DNA of 30,617 bases from contig CANIRI010000001.1 in assembly GCA_947469815.1 (NCBI GenBank), forward strand, positions 1 through 30,617, written 5' to 3'. Source of the DNA: Comamonadaceae bacterium (lineage in GTDB: Bacteria; Pseudomonadota; Gammaproteobacteria; Burkholderiales; Burkholderiaceae_C). This document shows, piece after piece, positions 7,808 through 15,016 of the stretch (within the stretch, counting starts at the first letter, position 1; the number at the start of each line of letters is the position of its first letter). Under the pieces are notes generated by a model. The model was not told the DNA's origin. It saw only the letters and a list, made by a program, of their open reading frames with translations, and ran no database searches. Made by a program: the position numbers and the translations under genes.

Positions 7808-8404
7808 ATGAGCCAGCTCGGCGACACACTGTTTAACGAAACCCAGCGCAGGCTGCTGGCCCTGCTGTATGGCAAGCCGGAGCGAAGCTTTTATTTAAAG
7901 GAGCTGTTGCGCATGACCGGAATGGGCGTGGCCACCATCAAACGCGAACTCGACCGCATGCGCGCGGCCGGCATGCTGCGCATGAACCGCATCGGCAACC
8001 AGCACCACTATCAGGCCGATCCGGCTTGCCCGATCCATGATGAACTGCTCGCGATCGTTCGCAAAACGCTCGGATTCACCGAAGCGATCCGCGATGCGCT
8101 GTCGCCGCTGTCGGACAAGATTGAATGGGCGTTTGTGTTCGGTTCTGCGGCCAGCGGCAAAGAGACACCGGGCAGCGATATTGACCTGATGATCATCGGC
8201 GAAGCGGGATTCAATGAAGTGATCAATGCACTCTATCCGCTGCAGGAGGCGCTGGGGCGCGAGGTCAACCCGAAGATCTACCGCCGCGCTGAATGGACCG
8301 GACTGCTCGACGCCCGCGATGCTTTTGTCGCCAGCGTCATGGCGAGGCCGCGCCTGGACGTGATCGGGAGTGGCATCGCATCTGATCATGGGTCTGGATC
8401 ATGA
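7808..8404 (+). CDS. Winged-helix plus minimal nucleotidyltransferase protein (MNT-type partner of HEPN)
   Basis: A 198-residue protein with an ArsR/MarR-like winged helix (about 10-70: NETQRRLLALLYGKPERSFYLKELLRMTGMGVATIKRELDRMRAAGML) joined to a minimal nucleotidyltransferase domain. The NTase signature GSAASGKETPGSDIDL (112-127) carries the Gly-Ser and both catalytic Asp residues (124, 126). In characterised MNT/HEPN pairs the NTase acts as antitoxin by adding AMP to the HEPN toxin; the fused wHTH would let it repress its own promoter. The stop overlaps the downstream ATG as ATGA, so translation is coupled. Alternative starts are the ATG at 7784 and a TTG at 7742; none has a good Shine-Dalgarno site. 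Confidence 0.8.
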   Translation: MSQLGDTLFNETQRRLLALLYGKPERSFYLKELLRMTGMGVATIKRELDRMRAAGMLRMNRIGNQHHYQADPACPIHDELLAIVRKTLGFTEAIRDALSPLSDKIEWAFVFGSAASGKETPGSDIDLMIIGEAGFNEVINALYPLQEALGREVNPKIYRRAEWTGLLDARDAFVASVMARPRLDVIGSGIASDHGSGS

Positions 8405-8847
8405 GCCTCGATAATCTGGTCGGCATCAGCCTCGATCGGGTGACGCCGGATGCGACCGCCATAGGTCGTTTGTTGGGCGCGGCCGCGCGCAACATTGCCG
8501 ATGCACAAGTCAATGCGATCAGCGCCGAAAACCGCTTCGACGCGGCCTACAAAGCCATCATGCAACTGGCCAACGCCGCGCTCCAGGCGCAGGGTTATCG
8601 AACGTTGACGAGCAAGCCTGGCCACCACATGACCATGATCCAGACGCTCGGCCAGACCGTCGGCCTCACGCGCGAGACGGTCATCGCACTCGATGGTCTG
8701 CGCAAGCAGCGCAATGTGGCGGATTATTCCGGCGACATCGTGACGCCTGCCGCGGTGGAAGCCTGCCTCGCGCAGGCGCAGGCTTTGCAGCAGGAAGTCT
8801 TGCGGTGGTTGAAACAACACAAGCCGGAACTGAGCGATAACAAGTGA
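8401..8847 (+). CDS. HEPN-domain protein, likely toxin partner of the upstream nucleotidyltransferase
   Basis: A 148-residue, largely helical protein. The motif LRKQRNVADYSG at residues 100-111 matches the HEPN active-site pattern R-N-x3-(H/Y): the Arg is residue 104 and the usual His is Tyr109, as in HEPN proteins of the SAV_6107-like branch. HEPN proteins of TA pairs are RNases or are controlled by AMPylation. Gene order and the ATGA overlap with the NTase gene support a functional pair. With Tyr at the His position, RNase activity is uncertain; it might be a scaffold or substrate protein. Confidence 0.7.
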   Translation: MSLDNLVGISLDRVTPDATAIGRLLGAAARNIADAQVNAISAENRFDAAYKAIMQLANAALQAQGYRTLTSKPGHHMTMIQTLGQTVGLTRETVIALDGLRKQRNVADYSGDIVTPAAVEACLAQAQALQQEVLRWLKQHKPELSDNK

Positions 8848-8892
8848 TGCGAGGCGCACGCAGCAGCATACGACAGGCAAGTCGCCGCCGCG

Positions 8893-9240
8893 GCGCGGAC
8901 CGCGTCATCGATTACAACAAAGAAGACTTCACGAAAGTGGTGAAGGACTGCGACGCCGTATTCGACACCGTGGGCGGCGAAGTCGCGAAAAACGCCTTCA
9001 AGGTGCCGCGCCGCCTTCATCAACGGCCCGGCCCCGACACCGCCCAGCGCAGACTTTGCATCGCTGAAGCCGGACGCCAGCCGCAAACGCGAACACCTCG
9101 ACCGCATTGTTTCACTGGTGACCTCAGGCGCGGTGAAGCTGCCGCAAATCACCACTTATGCGCTGGCGGATGCGCAGGCTGCGCACCGGGTGAGCGAGGG
9201 GCGGCATTTGCGGGGGAAGTTGGTGTTTAAGGTGCGGTAG
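8893..9240 (+). pseudogene. Truncated, frameshifted copy of the MDR oxidoreductase 3' half
   Basis: The copy begins at GADRVIDYNKEDFTKVVKDC, equivalent to residue 186 of the intact protein at 6762-7682. It loses about a dozen bases near 9008 (where the intact gene encodes VMRPGGRAAF), which shifts the frame, then continues as FINGPAPTPPSADFASLKPD to a matching C-terminus and TAG at 9238-9240. Nucleotide similarity to 7318-7682 is high throughout. It has no start and no coenzyme-binding loop. Confidence 0.85.
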
Positions 9241-9261
9241 AGCACGCGAATTGAATTGCAC

Positions 9262-9400
9262 TTCATTCTTTTTTGGGAAATGGGATTGGTCGCGAACGAG
9301 GCCGACTTCAGGGGTAGCGATGTAACCATCGGGCGAGCTCTTCGCTACCAGATTGGCACCGATCTGCATGGTGTCCTGGCTCGCCACTGGCTGTCCTAGC
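9262..9400 (-). pseudogene. Degraded internal fragment of a Bug-family gene
   Basis: Read leftward, the segment encodes IGANLVAKSSPDGY followed by VGLVRDQSHFPKKN, matching [15 protein letters not shown] and [13 protein letters not shown] of the intact Bug protein at 155-1123, with frame changes around it. It fills the gap between the oxidoreductase copy and the defence operon, where no intact gene is present. Confidence 0.7.
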
Positions 9401-9507
9401 GCGGGGAAGGTAGTGCCACCATTTTAACGCCCATGACGAGAAAAAATATAATAAAAACAATAGGTTGTTAATTATCGTGGTGCGAAATAACCTCACTCCG
9501 AAAGGGC

Positions 9508-9547
9508 TTGCAGATGCATAGAACGTCACGTATGTTATATAACATAC
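9508..9547 (+). promoter_or_regulatory. Promoter with embedded 18-bp palindromic operator for the defence operon
   Basis: TTGCAG (9508-9513) and TATGTT (9531-9536) are separated by 17 bases, a sigma-70-like layout. The -10 region lies inside the perfect palindrome GTATGTTATATAACATAC (9530-9547). The CGGAGG ribosome site (9557-9562) and the ATG at 9568 follow. A repressor bound to the palindrome would cover the -10 box; the RHH protein encoded first in the operon is the natural candidate. Confidence 0.65.
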
Positions 9548-9567
9548 AGTGTTTTTCGGAGGCCAGA

Positions 9568-9762
9568 ATGGCTAAAGGTTCAAGCGGTCGCGTAGTAATA
9601 GAAGTCGACCCAAATTTGAAGAAAGACCTATATGCATCCCTTGATCAGGAAGGGATGACGCTCAAAGATTGGTTCATAAAAAGTGCGAATCGGTACGTTG
9701 CTGAGCAAGTTCAACCTAGCTTAGCTTTGCCGTTTGCCGAAAAAGAGGGGGGGCGTCAATGA
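9568..9762 (+). CDS. Small ribbon-helix-helix-like regulator leading the ssp operon
   Basis: A 64-residue protein: GRVVIEVDPNLKKDLYASLDQEGMTLKDWFIKSANRYVAEQ fits a beta strand (8-13) followed by two helices, the ribbon-helix-helix fold of Arc/CopG/ParD-type repressors. The ATG at 9568 is chosen over an in-frame start at 9508 because CGGAGG lies six bases upstream and the 9508 start would lie inside the promoter. Its stop overlaps the next start as ATGA. Immediate proximity to the 9530-9547 palindrome suggests it autoregulates the defence operon. An antitoxin role is possible, but no small toxin is adjacent. Confidence 0.65.
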   Translation: MAKGSSGRVVIEVDPNLKKDLYASLDQEGMTLKDWFIKSANRYVAEQVQPSLALPFAEKEGGRQ

Positions 9763-10682
9763 TCCCTTTGACCTTTGAAAGATCTTCTTTCGGGCGCCAC
9801 GAAACGTTCCCGCTTCGGTTTGGCTGGCTAACAAAAGGCATAAGAGCGTGGGCTAACGATAACGACATCTTCGAAAAGGATGAGGCTATCGTTGAGCTGG
9901 GTGTCGGTAAGAATATGGTCGAAGCGATTCGATATTGGATGATTGCATCGCAAGTCGTTATTCCTAATGGTAAAACACTGGAGCCGACTGAAATTGGGAG
10001 ACGCTTATTTTTTGAAGATGGTTGGGATCCGTTTCTTGAGGACGATGCAACCATTTGGCTTATTCATTGGTTGCTTGCATCTAATCCTGCTGATGCCACA
10101 ACAACCTTTTGGTTTTTTAATCGCTTTCATAAGCCAGAATTCACCGGAAAAGAGCTGCAAGACGCGCTAAGTGTATTCATTCGTGAGAATCTTCGGTCGC
10201 GCGTAGCTTCAGCGACGCTCAAGAATGACATTGGACTGTTGTTGCGGATGTATGAGCCATCTCGCGTATCAAAGGCTATTCCGCTTGAAGAGGGGCTGGA
10301 TTCACCGATGGCGCTTCTACGACTTATTAGTCATCAAGAAGGGACTAAGGCTCATCTATCTAGACCTGAATACCGTACCCGATTGCCTATGGGAGCGTTT
10401 GCCTTTTCTGTGGCTCAACTATTCGAGCATACAAAAGAGCAAGTAATCCCTGTGGATCGATTGCTACATGGTGATGGTTATCTTGCTGCGCCAGGAGCTG
10501 TATTTAGGTTGACTGAAGAATGTCTGATTGCAAAAATTGAAGCGATGATAGCCTGGTATCCACGAAGCTTTGAGCTTAGGCAGACCGCCGGTATCCATCA
10601 ACTTTATCGCCTTGCCCCAGTAAGTTCGCTTGATATCCTTACGCATTACTACGAAGAAAAAAATGCGAGGAAAGCCGCATGA
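9759..10682 (+). CDS. sspB: DUF4007-family protein, SspB-like component of single-strand DNA phosphorothioation
   Basis: A 307-residue protein whose opening FERSSFGRHETFPLRFGWLTKG and the WMIASQVVIPNGKTLEPTEIG and DDATIWLIHWLLASN segments match my recollection of the DUF4007 family. SspB, the reported DUF4007 member of the Ssp system, nicks DNA and is required with SspC and SspD to put sulfur into one strand of the backbone. The gene overlaps both neighbours by ATGA, so it is translationally coupled to the regulator and to the ATPase. Order and sizes (about 300, 1170 and 260 residues) match sspB-sspC-sspD. Catalytic residues cannot be assigned by eye. DUF4007 proteins also occur in other sulfur-related defence loci, which is the main alternative. 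Confidence 0.78.
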   Translation: MIPLTFERSSFGRHETFPLRFGWLTKGIRAWANDNDIFEKDEAIVELGVGKNMVEAIRYWMIASQVVIPNGKTLEPTEIGRRLFFEDGWDPFLEDDATIWLIHWLLASNPADATTTFWFFNRFHKPEFTGKELQDALSVFIRENLRSRVASATLKNDIGLLLRMYEPSRVSKAIPLEEGLDSPMALLRLISHQEGTKAHLSRPEYRTRLPMGAFAFSVAQLFEHTKEQVIPVDRLLHGDGYLAAPGAVFRLTEECLIAKIEAMIAWYPRSFELRQTAGIHQLYRLAPVSSLDILTHYYEEKNARKAA

Positions 10683-13600
10683 CTAATTTGGCAAAACTAA
10701 TTCGAGCCAATACGAATTACACGCGCTCAATTAATCTCGAGAGAGATGGGGATCAGGGCGGCGCAATTAGGCCTTATGTCGTCACGGCCCGTGCAAAGCA
10801 AATTTTAGTGCGAATTTCGGGAACGTTGAAGAGTGAGGATGCGCCTCGTTCTTGGGCATTGATTGGCCCCTATGGTGCTGGTAAATCTGCTTTTGGACTG
10901 TTTGTAAGTCGCTTGCTCGGAGCAGGAGCAGCTGACGGCGGAAACTATGCAATTCGTACTTTAAAGAACGCAGACCCTAAATTAGGAGCTGTCTACCAAA
11001 AATTTCTTCGAGGAGGGGAGGGGTTTTGTTGTATTGCACTTACCGGTAGCCCTGAGCCACTTGCGAATAGATTGATGCGGGCAATGCTTCACGCTGCCGA
11101 ATCATTTTTGGGAGGACGTCGCGGCCGTGCGCCTAAAGTTATTGAGGAAATTAGAGCCGCTGCGAAGCGTGGTTCGCCTAGCGTCTCTGAAGTCATTGAT
11201 TTATTAGAAAAGCTCCAAGAAAGCGTGGCTCGCGCAGGTGGCCGCGGCGTTTTGATTGTTATCGATGAGCTGGGGAAGTTTCTTGAATATGAGGCCCGTC
11301 ATCGAGGGGCAACCGATATTTTCTTGTTGCAGGCTTTAGCTGAACATTCTGTTCGTAGTGGTCCCGCACCGTTAGTTCTTATAGTTTTATTGCACCAGGC
11401 TATAGAACTTTATGCGCAATCTTTAGGTGAACAGCTCAAGAATGAGTGGAAAAAGGTTCAGGGGCGCTTTGAAACGGTTCCGTTTCTGGAGTCAACTGAG
11501 CAGACTTTGCAGGTCATTAAAGAAGCCATTTCTGCTGAGCTCCCTAAGAAGTCGCAGATTGCCATCGGTAAGCTTGCGGGGCATATGGCTAAAGCACTGG
11601 CAGATCTTGGGGCTCTTCCTTCCGGGCTTTCGGTAAAAGAAGCGCAGAATTTATTTGCCAATTGTTATCCCATTCATCCAATTTCATTGCTCATTTTGCC
11701 GACCTTATGTCAGCGGGTTGCGCAAAATGAGCGGACCTTATTTAGTTATCTAGGAAGTTTGGAGCCTTTTGGGTTTGCTGACTCCATGTCGCGCTTATCG
11801 GTGCCAGGTGAAGACTGTGTCGAGTGGATACGACCAGATGCAATCTACGAATATTTCATACTCAACCAGCCTGGATTGATTTCTGATCAAGCGACGCATC
11901 GGCGATGGGCTGAGGTAACTACGGCCCTGGAGCGGTTAGGTGATGCGTCGCCCGAGGAAATCGAATTACTAAAAATTATCGGCCTTCTAAATATCATTGG
12001 GGCTCAAGGCGGGTTGAAGGCGTCGGAAGAGGTGCTAGACCTTTGTTTTCTAAATACCTCTCGTAAAACTGGTGGCATCAAAAAGGCGGCGCGAGGCTTG
12101 ATTGATCGTTCTATTGTTACTTATAGACGCTTCAGTCACGAATATCGTGTTTGGCAAGGAAGTGATTTTGACCTTGAGGGAGCATTACGAGATCAAAGAG
12201 CGAAAATTGGCCAAGTAGATGTGGCAGACGTATTGAATGAACTGATGCCGCTATCGCCAATAGTGGCTCGCCGCCACGCCATTGAAACTGGAAATCTTAG
12301 ATATTTTTCACCAGTTTTTGTGAGCGCAAAGAATGCGACGAACGTTGTAAGGACCGAATCTCCGGTCATCTATGTTGGTTTGGCTGAGAGTCCGGAGCAA
12401 GTTGAGGCTTTACAGAAAAGCTTTACGGCCTTGGGCATGTGGCACTCGCCAGCGGTAATTAGTAGTTCCGGGCTGGCTATCAAAGATGCTGTAACAGACG
12501 TATTGGCGCTGAAAAGAGTGCAGCAGCAAAGCCCTGAATTAGCGAATGATCCTATTGCGCAAAGAGAGCTCAAGGATCGCTTTTCTACAGCACTGCAAGC
12601 GGAATACGAACTTATCAGCGCTATTTTTGAAGAGCCGGACAATTGTGATTGGGTGATTGGTGGGGGCTCGAAGCCGGTTACAAGTAAACGCGATCTACAA
12701 ATTAAGCTTTCGGTGCTTTTAGATCAGGTTTACGCAAAAGCGCCAACTATCAAAAATGAATTAATCAATCGAGAGCGCCCGTCCTCAACAGCGGTTGCCG
12801 CACGGAAAAAGCTTTTGGTGGCCATGCTTGATTCTCCTAAGAGTGAAGACCTAGGAATTGATAAATTTCCGCCGGAAAAAGCCATGTATCGATCGGTACT
12901 GTTCGCAACTGGTTTGCATGGCTTTGTGAAGGGGCAAGGGCAGTTTCAGTCCCCACATGAGGCGGGGGGGGATCCTTCGAGACTTCAGCCGATGTGGGAT
13001 GCGGTATTGGAGCTCTTGGAGAGTCAAAATGGCACGCAAGTTAAGCTGGATGCTATTTACAAGGCGCTTTCTCAACCACCTTTTGGCATTAAAGCTGGAC
13101 TGCTACCTATCTTTTTCTTGGCTATTTATCAGACGCTCAGAAATGAACTATCGCTGACTGAGAAAGGGCAGTTTGTACCTTTTCTGACTACCGAGATTCT
13201 TGAAGGGATTCTTAAGAACACTGACGCTTTTTCTTTGCAGCGTTTTTCTGTGGACTTAACTCATAGTAATGTTTTGGCAAAATATGCTGAGGCAATAACT
13301 GGCGAATTACCCGAAGATGCTAACCTGATTGCGATATTGCAACCGTTGGCGAAATCAATACTCGGTTTTCCTGAATATACAAAGCATACGAAACGGATCA
13401 GTGCTGAAGCCATTGCAATTAGAGATCTATTCTTTACTTCCAAGGCACCTTTGTCATTGCTTTTTATTGATTTTCCACAAGCGCTTGGTTTTGATGGCAT
13501 CCAGCTCCATAACGATCCCACAGCCCTAAAGACATTTGCAGAAAAATTTAGAGCTGCGCTGACCGAGCTACGGTCTGCTTACCATGGGCTACTTTCTGAT

Positions 13601-14191
13601 GTTACGCAGATCGTGGGACATGCTTTCGGTTTAGATCAAAAGCACCAGTTGGAAGGGATCAGAAACGTTATTAGAGGAAGATGTGTTGGCCTTGAAGAGC
13701 TAACCATTGACCCGCAATGCAAGGCGTTTATTGGCCGCTTAATTGATCCATATGGAGATGAGACGCAATGGTTGGTCAGTTTAGCTAGTTTCTTAGCGCG
13801 GAAGCCGCCTGAGAAATGGATAGATGATGACTTAGTTGCCGCTAAATTTAGAATTACTGAACTTGTTGCTCGTGTAAGAGATTTGCGGCAATTGCAGCTT
13901 CATTACGAAAAAGCCGGAGGAACTAAGACCGGTGATTTGGAGGCTACGCTAATTCGTATTGTGTCGACTCGCGGTGGGGAGAGCCAGGCACTTGTTACCC
14001 TGGATGAGAGGGGGCGAGTGGCGATTCGAGATCGCGCGGCTAAGCTAGGAAAGGTCCTTGAATCTTTACCGACGAGCGAACTCAAATTAGCTGCGCTTGC
14101 GCAAGCTGTTAAGGAAATTCTGGAGCGGACTGAACCCCTTGATAAGAATCATGGCAAAGACCCAGTCCAAATCGAAAAAGGAGCGGCGTAA
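10679..14191 (+). CDS. sspC: Large P-loop ATPase, SspC-like (BrxC/PglY-related)
   Basis: A 1170-residue ATPase. Walker A is GPYGAGKSA (63-71) and Walker B is VLIVIDELGKF (191-201). After the ATPase core, NCYPIHPISLLILPTLCQRVAQNERTLFSYLGS resembles the lid segment seen in BREX BrxC/PglY and related defence ATPases; the remainder is long and mostly helical, with no motif I recognise. In Ssp systems the SspC ATPase is required for phosphorothioate insertion and is thought to drive DNA engagement. The start overlaps the sspB stop (ATGA), and sspD follows after two bases. BREX is an alternative home for such an ATPase, but no pglZ, brxL or pglX-type methylase is present here. Confidence 0.78.
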   Translation: MTNLAKLIRANTNYTRSINLERDGDQGGAIRPYVVTARAKQILVRISGTLKSEDAPRSWALIGPYGAGKSAFGLFVSRLLGAGAADGGNYAIRTLKNADPKLGAVYQKFLRGGEGFCCIALTGSPEPLANRLMRAMLHAAESFLGGRRGRAPKVIEEIRAAAKRGSPSVSEVIDLLEKLQESVARAGGRGVLIVIDELGKFLEYEARHRGATDIFLLQALAEHSVRSGPAPLVLIVLLHQAIELYAQSLGEQLKNEWKKVQGRFETVPFLESTEQTLQVIKEAISAELPKKSQIAIGKLAGHMAKALADLGALPSGLSVKEAQNLFANCYPIHPISLLILPTLCQRVAQNERTLFSYLGSLEPFGFADSMSRLSVPGEDCVEWIRPDAIYEYFILNQPGLISDQATHRRWAEVTTALERLGDASPEEIELLKIIGLLNIIGAQGGLKASEEVLDLCFLNTSRKTGGIKKAARGLIDRSIVTYRRFSHEYRVWQGSDFDLEGALRDQRAKIGQVDVADVLNELMPLSPIVARRHAIETGNLRYFSPVFVSAKNATNVVRTESPVIYVGLAESPEQVEALQKSFTALGMWHSPAVISSSGLAIKDAVTDVLALKRVQQQSPELANDPIAQRELKDRFSTALQAEYELISAIFEEPDNCDWVIGGGSKPVTSKRDLQIKLSVLLDQVYAKAPTIKNELINRERPSSTAVAARKKLLVAMLDSPKSEDLGIDKFPPEKAMYRSVLFATGLHGFVKGQGQFQSPHEAGGDPSRLQPMWDAVLELLESQNGTQVKLDAIYKALSQPPFGIKAGLLPIFFLAIYQTLRNELSLTEKGQFVPFLTTEILEGILKNTDAFSLQRFSVDLTHSNVLAKYAEAITGELPEDANLIAILQPLAKSILGFPEYTKHTKRISAEAIAIRDLFFTSKAPLSLLFIDFPQALGFDGIQLHNDPTALKTFAEKFRAALTELRSAYHGLLSDVTQIVGHAFGLDQKHQLEGIRNVIRGRCVGLEELTIDPQCKAFIGRLIDPYGDETQWLVSLASFLARKPPEKWIDDDLVAAKFRITELVARVRDLRQLQLHYEKAGGTKTGDLEATLIRIVSTRGGESQALVTLDERGRVAIRDRAAKLGKVLESLPTSELKLAALAQAVKEILERTEPLDKNHGKDPVQIEKGAA

Positions 14192-14193
14192 AT

Positions 14194-14979
14194 ATGTGTG
14201 CTCAACCTGTCCGTCATGTCCTCGGGTTGTCTGGCGGTAAAGATAGTTCGGCGTTAGCCATTTATATGCGTGACAAAGTGCCAGACATGGAATACTTTTT
14301 CACGGATACTGGAGCTGAGCTACCTGAAACTTATGAATTTCTTGATCGATTAGAGGGATTTTTAGGGAAGAAAATTGCAAGGTTGAGCTCAGAAAGAGAC
14401 TTCGATCATATGCTTATGGTCAAAGACAATTTCCTTCCATCCCCAAATACCCGGTGGTGTACGAGGGAGCTCAAAATAGAGCCGTTCGAACGCTGGATAG
14501 GTGATGATCCAGCGATCTCCTACATTGGCATTCGTGCTGATGAGCCACGAGATGGCTACAAGGGCAAGCCCAACATTCAGCCGGTCTTTCCCTTCAAAGA
14601 GGCTGGTTTGGGAATTGCAGATATTCAGCGAATACTGGCCGAGTCTGGTCTTGGCATACCTGATTACTACAAGTGGCGAAGTCGTTCGGGATGTTACTTT
14701 TGTTTCTTTCAAAGAAAGAGTGAGTGGGTTGGCCTCGCTAAACACCATCCAGATCTCTTTGAGCGTGCAAAGGCTTATGAGAAAAAAGCTACAGATGGTG
14801 CTAGCGCTTATACCTGGTCGCAGGGTGAAACTTTGGATCAGTTGATTGCCCGGGCGACCGAAATTGAGGCCGAATCTGAAAAGCGCGCGCTTCGAAGCAA
14901 GAAAATGACCTGGCAGGAAATCCTCGCTCAGGCAGCTGAGGATGAAGAAGACGAGTCATGTTTAATTTGTTCTCTCTAA
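14194..14979 (+). CDS. sspD: PAPS-reductase/ATP-pyrophosphatase family protein, SspD-like (DndC-related)
   Basis: A 261-residue adenylating enzyme. The PP-loop SGGKDSS (13-19) binds ATP. RWCTRELK (Cys89) and SGCYFCFF (Cys167, Cys170) match the Cys pattern of DndC-like proteins, which hold an Fe-S cluster. A further CLIC pair (Cys256, Cys259) forms the extreme C-terminus and could complete a cluster or relay sulfur. In DndC and SspD the enzyme activates the DNA phosphate with ATP and takes sulfur from a cysteine desulfurase. The ATG at 14194 follows AGGAG at about ten bases. Shorter than DndC (about 500 residues) but normal for SspD-like members. CysH-type assimilatory reductase is unlikely given the operon. 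Confidence 0.82.
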   Translation: MCAQPVRHVLGLSGGKDSSALAIYMRDKVPDMEYFFTDTGAELPETYEFLDRLEGFLGKKIARLSSERDFDHMLMVKDNFLPSPNTRWCTRELKIEPFERWIGDDPAISYIGIRADEPRDGYKGKPNIQPVFPFKEAGLGIADIQRILAESGLGIPDYYKWRSRSGCYFCFFQRKSEWVGLAKHHPDLFERAKAYEKKATDGASAYTWSQGETLDQLIARATEIEAESEKRALRSKKMTWQEILAQAAEDEEDESCLICSL

Positions 14980-15016
14980 TTATCATGGTTTAGGAAATTC
15001 TTTACCCTGATTTTTC

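Noticed and set aside
9308..9529. Minus-strand 73-codon ORF upstream of the defence operon
   Set aside because: Its end overlaps the Bug pseudogene fragment in a shifted frame and the rest is AT-rich non-coding sequence; no start signal.
9759..14979. BREX (type 4-like) interpretation of the ATPase plus PAPS-reductase pair
   Set aside because: No PglZ phosphatase or BrxL Lon-like protease is present, whereas the DUF4007-ATPase-PAPS reductase order matches sspBCD.
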